NCBI RefSeq assembly: GCF_016009175.1
Contig: NZ_JADUCM010000013.1
Location: 1 to 64,000 of the forward strand
Length of the DNA stretch: 64,000 nt
Origin: Pseudomonas alkylphenolica
Lineage (GTDB): Bacteria; Pseudomonadota; Gammaproteobacteria; Pseudomonadales; Pseudomonadaceae
Direction of reading: 5' to 3'
Shown in pieces: positions 44,246 through 53,188 of this stretch (positions are counted from its first letter, which is position 1; each line of letters opens with the position of its first letter). The notes under the pieces were generated by a model, which searched no databases, had not been told where the DNA came from, and saw only the letters and a list, made by a program, of their open reading frames with translations. The position numbers and the translations under genes were made by a program.

Positions 44246-45559
44246 ATGACCCCCGATATGCTCCGCCAGGAAATCAGCCAGCTCGTCGAGCGTTACGCTC
44301 AGACTGCCCTGGCAGCCAAACCTTTTGTAGGCGGCGAGACTGTCATTCCACCTTCGGGCAAGGTGATTGGCGCGCGCGAACTGCAACTGATGGTTGAAGC
44401 ATCCCTTGATGGCTGGCTGACTACCGGCCGTTTCAATGCTGAGTTCGAAAAGAAGCTGGCGGAGTTTCTTGGCGTCAAATACCTCATCACCGTCAACTCC
44501 GGCTCCTCGGCCAACCTGGTGGCGTTCAGCACGCTAACCTCGCCCAAGCTGGGCGACCGCGCCATCAAGAAAGGCGACGAAGTCATTGGTGTGGCGGCAG
44601 GCTTCCCCACCACCGTCAACCCTATCGTTCAGTTCGGGGCGATCCCGGTCTTTGTCGATGTCGACATGGCCACCCACAACATTGACCCTGAGCTGATTGA
44701 AGCAGCCATCACCCCCAAGACCAAGGCGATCATGCTCGCCCACACCCTTGGCAACCCATTCAACCTGGGTAAAGTCAAAGCGCTGTGTGAAAAGTACAAC
44801 CTCTGGCTGGTCGAAGATTGCTGCGACGCACTCGGTGCGACCTATGACGGCAAGCTGGTCGGCACCTTTGGTGACATCGCCACCTTGAGTTTCTACCCCG
44901 CTCACCACATCACCATGGGTGAAGGCGGTGCAGTGTTCACCAACAATGCCCAGCTGAAGCTGATTGCCGAATCGTTCCGTGACTGGGGGCGTGACTGCTA
45001 CTGCGCACCGGGTTGCGATGATACCTGCGGCAATCGCTTCGGCCAGCAATTCGGCAGCTTGCCACAAGGTTACGATCACAAGTACGTGTATGCCCACTTG
45101 GGCTACAACCTGAAGATCACCGACATGCAGGCCGCCTGCGGACTTGCGCAACTCGACCGCGCGCCAGAGTTCATCGAAACCCGCAAGCGCAATTTCAAGC
45201 TGCTCAAAGAGCGTCTGTCCAGCCTGAACGACTTCCTGGAAATCGCCGAAGCCACCCCCAACAGCGACCCGTCCTGGTTTGGTTTCCCGGTAACCCTGAA
45301 AGAGAGTGCCGGAGTCAAGCGTGTCGATCTGCTCAAGTTCCTGGATCAAAACAAGATTGGTACCCGCCTGCTGTTTGCCGGCAACCTGATCCGTCAGCCG
45401 TACTTCCACAATGTGGAGTACCGCGTCGTTGGCGAGCTGACCAACACTGACCGGACCATGAACCAGACCTTCTGGCTGGGCGTTCAGCCTTCGCTGGGCC
45501 AAGAGCACTTTGACTACGTCGGTGAAAAACTGGAAGAGTTCTTCGGGATCGGTTTCTAA
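44246..45559 (+). CDS. ddhC: CDP-4-keto-6-deoxyglucose 3-dehydrase
   Basis: A 437-residue PMP-dependent dehydrase (E1, also RfbH) that removes the 3-hydroxyl of CDP-4-keto-6-deoxyglucose. It has the aminotransferase fold, but the lysine that normally holds the cofactor is replaced by His in [13 protein letters not shown] (His220/221), the hallmark of this enzyme. The [2Fe-2S] cysteines lie in [15 protein letters not shown]. It works with DdhD. ATG 44246 follows GCAGGAA. The yerE gene follows after 3 bases. Confidence 0.95.
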   Translation: MTPDMLRQEISQLVERYAQTALAAKPFVGGETVIPPSGKVIGARELQLMVEASLDGWLTTGRFNAEFEKKLAEFLGVKYLITVNSGSSANLVAFSTLTSPKLGDRAIKKGDEVIGVAAGFPTTVNPIVQFGAIPVFVDVDMATHNIDPELIEAAITPKTKAIMLAHTLGNPFNLGKVKALCEKYNLWLVEDCCDALGATYDGKLVGTFGDIATLSFYPAHHITMGEGGAVFTNNAQLKLIAESFRDWGRDCYCAPGCDDTCGNRFGQQFGSLPQGYDHKYVYAHLGYNLKITDMQAACGLAQLDRAPEFIETRKRNFKLLKERLSSLNDFLEIAEATPNSDPSWFGFPVTLKESAGVKRVDLLKFLDQNKIGTRLLFAGNLIRQPYFHNVEYRVVGELTNTDRTMNQTFWLGVQPSLGQEHFDYVGEKLEEFFGIGF

Positions 45560-45562
45560 CTT

Positions 45563-47278
45563 ATGAAAGCTTCAGATGCAGTAGCAAAAGTACTTGCAGA
45601 CACAAACGTCCTGTATGGTTTTGAGCTCATCGGTGGAATGATTACCCATCTGGTGGACAGCATTAACTTGCTCGGTAAAACCAAGTTGGTATCCATGCAC
45701 CATGAGCAAGGCGCTGCCTTTGCTGCATCTGCTGTCGCACGTGCGACACATCACAAGATCATGGGGGTGGCACTGGGTACCAGCGGACCGGGCGCCACCA
45801 ACCTGATCACCGGAATCGCTGACTGCTGGCTGGACAGCCACCCGTGCCTGTTCCTGACCGGCCAGGTCAATACGTATGAACTCAAAGGCGACAGGCCGAT
45901 TCGCCAGCAAGGCTTCCAGGAGCTCGACAGTGTTGCCCTGGTCAGCAGCATCACCAAGTATGCCTACCAGGTAACACATGTCGATGAGCTGATCCCCTGC
46001 CTCCTGAAAGCGATTGCCATTGCCCGGGAAGGACGCCCGGGGCCTGTACTCCTGGATATCCCCATGGACATCCAGCGCGCCGAAATCGACGATACCGTCG
46101 TCGCCGAACTGCTGAGTGGCTGGGCGGGCAAAACAGTACCTGCAGCACAGCAACACGACGAATTCAGCAACATTTGGGCATTGCTGGAAAAGGCCCAAAA
46201 GCCGGTATTCCTGATTGGCGGCGGCGCGGTCAACACCCCTGGTTTTTCCCAGTGGCTAGCATGGGTCGAGCAACTGGGGATTCCTCACGTTGCAAGCCTG
46301 AAAGGGGCAGAGAAGCTCACTGCTGGCGACAACTACCTCGGCATGCTTGGGGCCTATGGCACCCGCGCAGCAAATTACGCTGTACAGCATTGCGACCTGC
46401 TACTGGTGTTTGGCAGCCGGATGGACGTCCGGCAGACCGGCGCCAAACCAGAATCATTTGCACCACACGCAGAAATCGTCCAGTTCGATCTGGATCCTGC
46501 GCAACTGAACAATCGCGTCACCACCCAGCACGCCTTCACTACCGAGCTGGCCCCGGTGTTTTCCGATTTTATCGAGCATGCGCAACAACTGAGCCCGGCA
46601 CCTGCAGCCTGGCGCAAACAGCTTGCGCAGATTTTCGAACAGACATTCGTTGATGAATACGCAGGTTGGGGCGTCAGCCCTTTCGACCTGATGAGCACGC
46701 TGAACGAGCTTTGCAGTACGCGAGCACTCGACTACGTGGCCGACGTCGGCAATAACCAGATGTGGGCAGCGCACACCCTGCGGTTGGGCGCGGAACAATC
46801 CATGCACCATTCTGGCGGCCTGGGCACCATGGGCTTTGCCATCCCGGCAGCCGTCGGGGTGTGCTACGCCGGCAACAAGCCGGTCATTGTCATCACCGGT
46901 GACGGTGGCGCACAGCTCAACATTCAAGAGCTGGACATCATCGCCCGGGATCAGCTGCCAATCCTGACCATCGTGATGAACAACCACTCACTCGGTATGG
47001 TCCGCGGTTTTCAGGAGATGTATTTCGAAGGGCGTAACTCCTCGACCTACTGGAATGGCTATACCTCGCAGTTCCAGGCGATTGGCACTGCCTATGGCGT
47101 TGCATCACGCAGCACAAGCGACCTGCGCCAGTTCAAGGCAGCAGTCGACGAGTTCCTCAAAGACGGCAAGCCGATGCTCATCGAGGTGCTCATGCCCGAT
47201 GCGCGGGAATGCCGACCACGACTGGAGTTCGGTCGTCCGATCCACGAGCAGTCGCCACTGCTGGACCTGAACCAATGA
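45563..47278 (+). CDS. yerE: Thiamine-diphosphate enzyme YerE-like (acetyl transfer to the 4-keto sugar)
   Basis: A 571-residue acetolactate-synthase-type enzyme. Glu48 in MHHEQGAAFAAS is the ThDP-activating residue, and the cofactor motif runs from GDGG (446-449) to NN (473-474). YerE of the yersiniose pathway decarboxylates pyruvate and adds the two-carbon acetyl unit to the C4 ketone of CDP-3,6-dideoxy-4-keto-glucose. Placement directly after ddhDABC and before a YerF-like reductase supports that role over valine or acetoin synthesis. The stop overlaps the next start by 4 bases (ATGA). Confidence 0.88.
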   Translation: MKASDAVAKVLADTNVLYGFELIGGMITHLVDSINLLGKTKLVSMHHEQGAAFAASAVARATHHKIMGVALGTSGPGATNLITGIADCWLDSHPCLFLTGQVNTYELKGDRPIRQQGFQELDSVALVSSITKYAYQVTHVDELIPCLLKAIAIAREGRPGPVLLDIPMDIQRAEIDDTVVAELLSGWAGKTVPAAQQHDEFSNIWALLEKAQKPVFLIGGGAVNTPGFSQWLAWVEQLGIPHVASLKGAEKLTAGDNYLGMLGAYGTRAANYAVQHCDLLLVFGSRMDVRQTGAKPESFAPHAEIVQFDLDPAQLNNRVTTQHAFTTELAPVFSDFIEHAQQLSPAPAAWRKQLAQIFEQTFVDEYAGWGVSPFDLMSTLNELCSTRALDYVADVGNNQMWAAHTLRLGAEQSMHHSGGLGTMGFAIPAAVGVCYAGNKPVIVITGDGGAQLNIQELDIIARDQLPILTIVMNNHSLGMVRGFQEMYFEGRNSSTYWNGYTSQFQAIGTAYGVASRSTSDLRQFKAAVDEFLKDGKPMLIEVLMPDARECRPRLEFGRPIHEQSPLLDLNQ

Positions 47279-48210
47279 AAATTGCATTGCTGGGGGCAAC
47301 CAGCCATATCGCGAAAGACCTGGTTGCCAGCATCGCCGAACACACTGCATACCACTGCTCCCTGTTCATGAGGGAACCCGGCAGGCTAGACGCCGGCATT
47401 CAGGCGATTGCCGAGCAAAAGTCCTTTCCGGTACTGGACTATGCCAGCTTCGATTGCACCCTCCACTTTGATGCAATCATCAATTTTGTCGGTGTGGGCG
47501 ATCCGGCACGCGCCATCCAGATGGGCGAGGCGATATTTTCCGTCACCGAGCAGTACGACAAGCTCGCCTTGTCGTACCTGGAGCACAAACCGGACTGCAA
47601 GTATATCTACCTGAGCAGCGGTGCAGCCTATGGGAGTAATTTCGAAACGCCCATTACCGAAGCCTCGAAATCTACCTTTGCCATCAATGCGTCACAGCCA
47701 CAGGACTGGTATGGCACGGCAAAACTCCTGGCAGAGTGCCGTCATCGGACGTTGCCTGGTTCGGCCATTGTCGACGTCAGGGTATTCAGTTACTTCAGCC
47801 ATCGCCAGGCAACCGGTGCACGATTCTTCCTTAGTGACATCCTTCGCGCGTTGCAGTCCGGTACGGTACTCGAAGTATCACCAGACGACATGATCAGGGA
47901 CTATCTGGTACCCGCTGACTTCCTGCAGTTGATAGACAAGATCCTGCAAGCACCCGCCGTCAACGATGTCGTCGACTGCTACACACTGGCACCTGTCAAC
48001 AAGTTCGACTTGCTATCGGCGCTCCACGACGAGTTTGGCCTGAAATACACCATCGTGGGTGACCAGGCGAAAGTTAACGCAACGGGTCCAAAGGCCAATT
48101 ATTACTCGCTGAACCGCAAGGCCGAGCGCCTTTTTGGCTATGCCCCCGGCAACACATCGTCCAGCGGCATAGTGAGTGAAATCAAACGGTACTTGAACCC
48201 AATACAATAA
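47275..48210 (+). CDS. yerF: NAD(P)-dependent sugar reductase, YerF-like
   Basis: A 311-residue extended short-chain dehydrogenase with the Rossmann motif LGATSHIAKDL and catalytic YIYLSSGAAYG and WYGTAKLL (Tyr-x3-Lys). In the yersiniose pathway YerF reduces the ketone of the new acetyl branch to give the 1-hydroxyethyl group of CDP-yersiniose. Its ATG overlaps the yerE stop, so the pair is translated together. Similarity to other dehydratases is low, and the assignment rests on fold and position. The gtrA gene follows after 12 bases. Confidence 0.8.
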   Translation: MKIALLGATSHIAKDLVASIAEHTAYHCSLFMREPGRLDAGIQAIAEQKSFPVLDYASFDCTLHFDAIINFVGVGDPARAIQMGEAIFSVTEQYDKLALSYLEHKPDCKYIYLSSGAAYGSNFETPITEASKSTFAINASQPQDWYGTAKLLAECRHRTLPGSAIVDVRVFSYFSHRQATGARFFLSDILRALQSGTVLEVSPDDMIRDYLVPADFLQLIDKILQAPAVNDVVDCYTLAPVNKFDLLSALHDEFGLKYTIVGDQAKVNATGPKANYYSLNRKAERLFGYAPGNTSSSGIVSEIKRYLNPIQ

Positions 48211-48222
48211 AAGGTCTCTTCG

Positions 48223-48600
48223 ATGCTGCACACGCTATTGAAGGTGAAGCTTGTCAGATTTTTGTTGGTCGGCTTGATGAACGCAGCGTTCGGCTATGGC
48301 TGTTTTGCTGCTTTTCTCTACCTCGGCCTGCACTACAGCGCGGCGTTGTTCCTGGCCACACTGCTGGGTATTGCATTCAATTTCAAGAGCACGGGCGCTC
48401 TGGTTTTTGGCTCCCGGAACAACAAGCTGATTTTTAGATTCGTTGCCGGGTATGGCATTGTCTATTGCGCCAACGTTGCGGGCATCGCCGGACTGAAAAC
48501 GTTTGGTGTAGATCCTTACCTCGCCGGCATCGCGCTGATATTGCCCATGGCACTACTTTCTTTTTTTATTAATAACAGGTTCGTTTTTAATTATGCGTAA
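48223..48600 (+). CDS. gtrA: GtrA family membrane protein
   Basis: A 125-residue protein with four hydrophobic helices, starting KVKLVRFLLVGLMNAAFGYGCFAAFLYL, the GtrA family pattern. GtrA proteins are thought to flip polyprenyl-phosphate sugars across the inner membrane. The start is ATG 48223 with AAGG. The next gene (GtrB type) overlaps it by 8 bases, which supports one functional unit. Confidence 0.9.
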   Translation: MLHTLLKVKLVRFLLVGLMNAAFGYGCFAAFLYLGLHYSAALFLATLLGIAFNFKSTGALVFGSRNNKLIFRFVAGYGIVYCANVAGIAGLKTFGVDPYLAGIALILPMALLSFFINNRFVFNYA

Positions 48601-49546
48601 GCTTATAAGCATCGTGACGCCCTGCTACAACGAAGAAGCCAACATCGATGAGCTCTACCAGCGCATCGTCGATGTCATGTCGCGTCTCGACTATGACTAC
48701 GAACATATTTTTATCGATAACTGTTCGACCGACGGCAGCATCGAAAAACTGCGTGGCCTGGCGGCGCAAGACTCTCGGGTCAAGCTCATTCTCAACGCCC
48801 GCAACTTTGGGCATATCCGCTCGCCTTATTACGCCTTGCTCCAGGCCAAAGGCGATGCGTGCGTCTTGATTGCCTCCGACCTTCAAGATCCGCCAGAAAT
48901 GATTGAAGAGTTCATCAAAAAATGGGAAGAAGGGTTCAAGACCGTCCTCGCGGTCAAACCCGAGAGCGAAGAGTCAGCCCTGATGTTCCTCGTCAGAAAG
49001 GCCTACTACCGCTTCATTACTCGCATATCGGAAGTGCCTCTGGTAAAAAACGCCACCGGCGCCGGGTTGTTCGACCGGGTTGTGCTGGAGATTCTCAGGA
49101 AGATCGACGATCCCTATCCTTACTTCCGCGGCCTGCTGTGCGAAATCGGTTTCCCGATTGCCACGGTTCCCTTCAAGCAGCCACGGCGTCAACGCGGTAT
49201 TACCAAAAATAACTTTTACACCCTTTACGATATTGCCATGCTGGGCATTACCAATCACTCCAAGGTGCCGCTACGCCTGATGGTGATGGGCGGCGGGCTG
49301 CTGGCGATGCTCAGCCTGCTGATCGCCTTTGGCTTCCTCGTGGCAAAACTGGTGTTCTGGAACTCCTTCCAGCTCGGCGTCGCTCCCCTGCTGATCTCGC
49401 TATTCTTCTTTAGTTCGGTGCAGATACTGTTTCTCGGGATGCTTGGGGAATACCTCGGCTCGGTGCATACCCAAATGCGTAATATGCCGCTGGTTGTTGA
49501 GGCCGAACGCGTCAACTTTGATGAACCAGTTCAGCATAAAAACTAA
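48593..49546 (+). CDS. gtrB: GtrB-type polyprenyl-phosphate glycosyltransferase
   Basis: A 317-residue family 2 glycosyltransferase with an N-terminal catalytic domain (ISIVTPCYNEEANIDELYQRI, DNCSTDGSIEKL, and LIASDLQDPPEMIEEF) and two C-terminal membrane helices (about residues 230-300). This is the layout of GtrB and dolichol-phosphate-mannose-synthase-like enzymes that load a sugar onto undecaprenyl phosphate. The sugar is unknown. It overlaps gtrA by 8 bases, and the GT-C gene starts directly after its stop codon. Confidence 0.88.
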   Translation: MRKLISIVTPCYNEEANIDELYQRIVDVMSRLDYDYEHIFIDNCSTDGSIEKLRGLAAQDSRVKLILNARNFGHIRSPYYALLQAKGDACVLIASDLQDPPEMIEEFIKKWEEGFKTVLAVKPESEESALMFLVRKAYYRFITRISEVPLVKNATGAGLFDRVVLEILRKIDDPYPYFRGLLCEIGFPIATVPFKQPRRQRGITKNNFYTLYDIAMLGITNHSKVPLRLMVMGGGLLAMLSLLIAFGFLVAKLVFWNSFQLGVAPLLISLFFFSSVQILFLGMLGEYLGSVHTQMRNMPLVVEAERVNFDEPVQHKN

Positions 49547-51853
49547 ATGTCGGGTAATGCATCGAAGATCATGAAAACTCCAGCACACTCTTCAATACTT
49601 ATGTCTCTCTGGATAGCCCTTAGAGGCGACTGGAAATTGGCTCTTGCGGGCAGTATCCTTTGTTTCTTTGGGGCCAGCGTTCTCATGTCTGGGTGGCCTG
49701 CCGGGTTAATCCCAAACACGTCCGTCCCTTTTTCATATAGTGGTGATGGCGTCTTTCACGCATGGATGGCACAACGAGTTACTGAGGGATGGTTATTCGA
49801 AAACCCCCGCAGTGGCTACCCCTTTGGCTCGAACTTCCTTGACTACCCTGGATCAGACTTTGGCAACCACTTTCTTATCAAGGTACTCTCTCTGCTATCA
49901 GGAAGTAGCTTTGCAGGGATCAACCTATTTTACTTATTTGGGTTTCCGGTAGCTTTCGCCGCAACATTTTGTACTGTTAGATGCTTTGGCCTGGGGCGAG
50001 CACTGTCGGCTTCTTGTGCGCTGATTTATACATTCCTGCCATTTCACTTCATGCGCCTGGGTCACCTATTCTACACTTGGTACTTTGTTGCCCCGCTATT
50101 CTTCTATATCGCTTACTCCATTTTTCTAACTCCGGAGCGCAAGACTTCGGAAGAACCACAAAAAACTTCTTGGTTGAACCGGTTCGCCGAAATTACTGGC
50201 CTTTTGATCCTTGCATCATTTGGTGTTTATTACGCTCTGTTTGGATTGATATTGGTGGCTTTGGCCGGAGGGCTAAACTGGCTGCGAACCGGCAAACTCG
50301 CAGGCATCAAGCGTGCCACTCTTATCGCTGCAATCCTCGTAGGCGGGGTGATTGCAAACGTAACTCCCAACCTGATTGGGAAATATGTAAATGGCGCGAA
50401 CCCCGAGGTAGCACAACGCCACCCTCTTGAAGCAGAACAATATGGCTTTAAGCTAATGCAATTACTACTGCCTCGAGCGGATCATCGAATATCTGAAATA
50501 GGCGCATACACAAAGTTTTACAGCTCAAACTTCCCCCTTATAAACGAAAACTATACTTCGACCCTTGGGATAATAGGCGCCACGGGCCTAATCCTCTGCT
50601 TCCTTTTTATCCTCGCATCAATCACAGGAAAAAAACTTGATCTAAGAATTGGCTTTTTAACCTCAGCGGCACTTATTCTTTTTATGTTCGGTACTACGGG
50701 TGGTCTGGGAGTAGTCTTCTCATCACTCATATCGTCATCAATCAGAGGGTGGAACCGCATCAGCGTATTCCTCGCATTTGCCGTTATCCTCGTATTCTTT
50801 TTGGTGCTTCAATCAGCTTTAGCAAAACACCGCAAGAAAACTGCGTACAGCATTCTCGCTGCCCTACTACTCTCCGCAGTAGGCTTTTTTGACCAGACGA
50901 CTTCCAGTTGCGAAGCCTGCATCGCCAATACCAAAACCACATACGAAAACGATAAATTTTTTGTCGCCAGCATGGAGGAATCCCTCCCCAAAGATGCGGC
51001 AATTTATCAACTACCGTATATGCCATTCCCAGAAAATCCGCTACTAAACAACCTGAGAAACTATCAGCTCACAGCCGGGGTGCTTCATTCAACGCACCTC
51101 AACTGGAGTTTTGGTGGCATGCGAGGGCGCGATGGCGATATGTTCTATCGAGCACTGTCTCAAGAACCTATCGAGAAGCAACTCGAGGTGATACGTCGAC
51201 TCGGCTTCAATGGGATCTATATAGACCGACGCGGCTACGTAGACGACGCCAAAAGTCTCATCGACGGCTTAACCGCATTGCTCGGGACACCACCAACGCT
51301 CGTCAGCAAAAATAATCAGTTGGTATTTTTCAAAATCGATGCCGATAAGCACCAGAACCTCAACGGCATGTCCGTGAAGCAAATCATGGACATCTCGGGC
51401 TACCATGCAGATCATCTTGGTCGCCGGTACAACTCAACGATTAACGAGGGCATCAACTTCTCCCGCGCTGGCTGGCCTGATTTCATTCGTGACGCAACTG
51501 GCTTTTCTGGCAATGAGCCGTGGGGGCGCTGGTCTGACCAGAATATTTCATCTCGCCCTTCCCTGAAGCTATATTCCCCTTTGCCACAAAAATTCACGTT
51601 AGTTCTTTCTGCCCAAGCTTTTGCTCGGAATGCGAACAGCCCCGTTGATATAGTAATTGGCAATCAGAAACATGAGGTGAGCCTGGCGAATACGCCGAGC
51701 GAAGTTCGCGTAAAAGTGGACCTGCAAGGAGAGACTGCAGACAGCATTACCTTTGTTCCCGCGCACCCCATTTCACCCAAAAAGCTCAAAATGGGAACAG
51801 ATTCGCGGAAACTAGGGATTGGCTTCATCTCGATGCGCATTGAGCCCAACTAG
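49547..51853 (+). CDS. GT-C family membrane glycosyltransferase (GtrX-like)
   Basis: A 768-residue protein with about eleven membrane helices in the first 440 residues and a large C-terminal extracytoplasmic domain. The loop after the first helix carries SGDGVFHAWM (Asp67), the acidic residue expected in GT-C enzymes that use polyprenyl-phosphate donors. Together with gtrA and gtrB this forms a Gtr triad, in which the third protein places the sugar on the O-antigen in the periplasm. GC is clearly lower here (24-27 of 60 bases in two counted lines, against 39 of 60 in a ddhB line), which suggests separate acquisition. The acceptor is unknown. Confidence 0.8.
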   Translation: MSGNASKIMKTPAHSSILMSLWIALRGDWKLALAGSILCFFGASVLMSGWPAGLIPNTSVPFSYSGDGVFHAWMAQRVTEGWLFENPRSGYPFGSNFLDYPGSDFGNHFLIKVLSLLSGSSFAGINLFYLFGFPVAFAATFCTVRCFGLGRALSASCALIYTFLPFHFMRLGHLFYTWYFVAPLFFYIAYSIFLTPERKTSEEPQKTSWLNRFAEITGLLILASFGVYYALFGLILVALAGGLNWLRTGKLAGIKRATLIAAILVGGVIANVTPNLIGKYVNGANPEVAQRHPLEAEQYGFKLMQLLLPRADHRISEIGAYTKFYSSNFPLINENYTSTLGIIGATGLILCFLFILASITGKKLDLRIGFLTSAALILFMFGTTGGLGVVFSSLISSSIRGWNRISVFLAFAVILVFFLVLQSALAKHRKKTAYSILAALLLSAVGFFDQTTSSCEACIANTKTTYENDKFFVASMEESLPKDAAIYQLPYMPFPENPLLNNLRNYQLTAGVLHSTHLNWSFGGMRGRDGDMFYRALSQEPIEKQLEVIRRLGFNGIYIDRRGYVDDAKSLIDGLTALLGTPPTLVSKNNQLVFFKIDADKHQNLNGMSVKQIMDISGYHADHLGRRYNSTINEGINFSRAGWPDFIRDATGFSGNEPWGRWSDQNISSRPSLKLYSPLPQKFTLVLSAQAFARNANSPVDIVIGNQKHEVSLANTPSEVRVKVDLQGETADSITFVPAHPISPKKLKMGTDSRKLGIGFISMRIEPN

Positions 51854-51865
51854 AAAAAGTAGAAT

Positions 51866-51882
51866 CACTCAGTCTCTGAGTG
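51866..51882 (+). terminator. Hairpin between the convergent operons
   Basis: CACTCAG (51866-51872) pairs with CTGAGTG (51876-51882) around TCT, 13 bases after the GT-C stop. It has no long U tract and is at best a weak terminator. Confidence 0.35.
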
Positions 51883-51983
51883 TTGAGATCGGTCATCGCG
51901 CTGGCACTTGCAGCGCGGTGACTCAAAAATGTTTTGTCACCACAGCCCAGGTGATGACATCTATGTCTGGCAGGTCCAGCAAG

Positions 51984-53090
51984 TCAGCGGACCAGGCTCG
52001 TATAGAGACTCCTATACGCCTCGCCCATCACTTGTGCCGTAAACACCTGTAGAAACCGTTGGCGTGCCGCCACACCGAAGCGTGCTGCCTCACCTGCATC
52101 CTCCCACAGTCGCAGCATTGCAGCCTTGAGTGCTTGCGCATCAGCAGGCGGAACTACCAGCCCTGTCACTTCGTGTTGATTGATAAAACTTGTGCCCGTA
52201 CCGATCTCACTACAGATCATCGGTTTGCCGAACATCGCCCCCTCAAGCAAGCTGATGCCAAAGGCCTCTGAGCGCAGATGCGACGGAAACACCACGGCAT
52301 AACAGGCATTGAACAGATCGACCTTTTCCTGCTCGGTTACCTGGCCGATGAAGTGGACATGGGTCAAGCCCAGGCGGGTGGCCTCTTCGCGCAACTCGTG
52401 TTCAATCGGCCCGGCACCGACGATAACCAGCGGCAGGTCGGTGTTTTTGAGTGCCTGAAGGAGGAAATGCAGTCCCTTGTAATAACGCAGCACGCCAACA
52501 AACAAGAAGAAACGCTCGCCAAACCGTGCCTTGAGTTCAGCCGTCGTTGATGCACGTGCTGCCGGGTACAAGGACTCTTGCAAACCAATCGGAATCGCCA
52601 GCGACTTGTCTCGGAACTGTTTCAGCACGCGAGAGCTTTGCAGGTAATTTGGACTCGTTCCGGCAATGGCACTCACGCTACGCAGGAACATGTTCATCAG
52701 CGGCCTGTAGATAGGCAACATCAGGCGTTGGCGGACAATATCGGAGTGATAGGTGACAACACTCGGTTTGCCGACGCGCGTGACAAAGTGCACCAAGTCC
52801 ATGAACGGCCAAGGGAAATGGTAGTGAATGATATCCGCTTCGGCCGCCAGGCTCGAAAAAGCCGAGAACGCGGACACGGACATTCCCGTTGAGGCGAAGT
52901 TTGCACTTTCCTTGACCTGAAAAAGCCGGTATTCCGGGGTAACCAGAGGAGCACTCGGTTCACGCGCCAGGGACAGTATCGTATTTTCACAGCCTAACGA
53001 CGAGGTGGCATGTGTCAGGTGCCTGATAAAATGCTCAACCCCGCCATGCTGATCGGCAGCAAAGGTTTTGTAAAAATGTAAAATCTTCAA
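51984..53090 (-). CDS. Family 4 glycosyltransferase
   Basis: A 368-residue GT-B fold glycosyltransferase of family 4. MKILHFYKTFAADQHGGVEHFI gives the start, and the C-terminal donor-binding region reads FVGVLRYYKGLHFLLQALKN and EAFGISLLEGAMFGKP (catalytic Glu-x7-Glu). The N-terminus is matched only by a TTG start at 53090, because an in-frame stop lies four codons upstream. It is likely to build the D-rhamnose-containing repeat from GDP-D-rhamnose in the cytoplasm; the exact linkage is unknown. It is the last gene of the minus-strand block. Confidence 0.85.
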   Translation of the reverse strand: MKILHFYKTFAADQHGGVEHFIRHLTHATSSLGCENTILSLAREPSAPLVTPEYRLFQVKESANFASTGMSVSAFSAFSSLAAEADIIHYHFPWPFMDLVHFVTRVGKPSVVTYHSDIVRQRLMLPIYRPLMNMFLRSVSAIAGTSPNYLQSSRVLKQFRDKSLAIPIGLQESLYPAARASTTAELKARFGERFFLFVGVLRYYKGLHFLLQALKNTDLPLVIVGAGPIEHELREEATRLGLTHVHFIGQVTEQEKVDLFNACYAVVFPSHLRSEAFGISLLEGAMFGKPMICSEIGTGTSFINQHEVTGLVVPPADAQALKAAMLRLWEDAGEAARFGVAARQRFLQVFTAQVMGEAYRSLYTSLVR

Positions 53091-53188
53091 ATGAATTCTC
53101 TAGGGTTACATCCCTGCGTAGGCCACAACAGAACACTCACCCCGATAGGCTTACACACTCTTAATAACCCACTGACTTTCAATGGCTA

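Noticed and set aside
45563-47278. Reading the YerE-like gene as acetolactate synthase (ilvB)
   Set aside because: There is no small regulatory subunit gene beside it, and it lies in a dideoxy-sugar operon directly before a reductase; the sugar role explains the context better.
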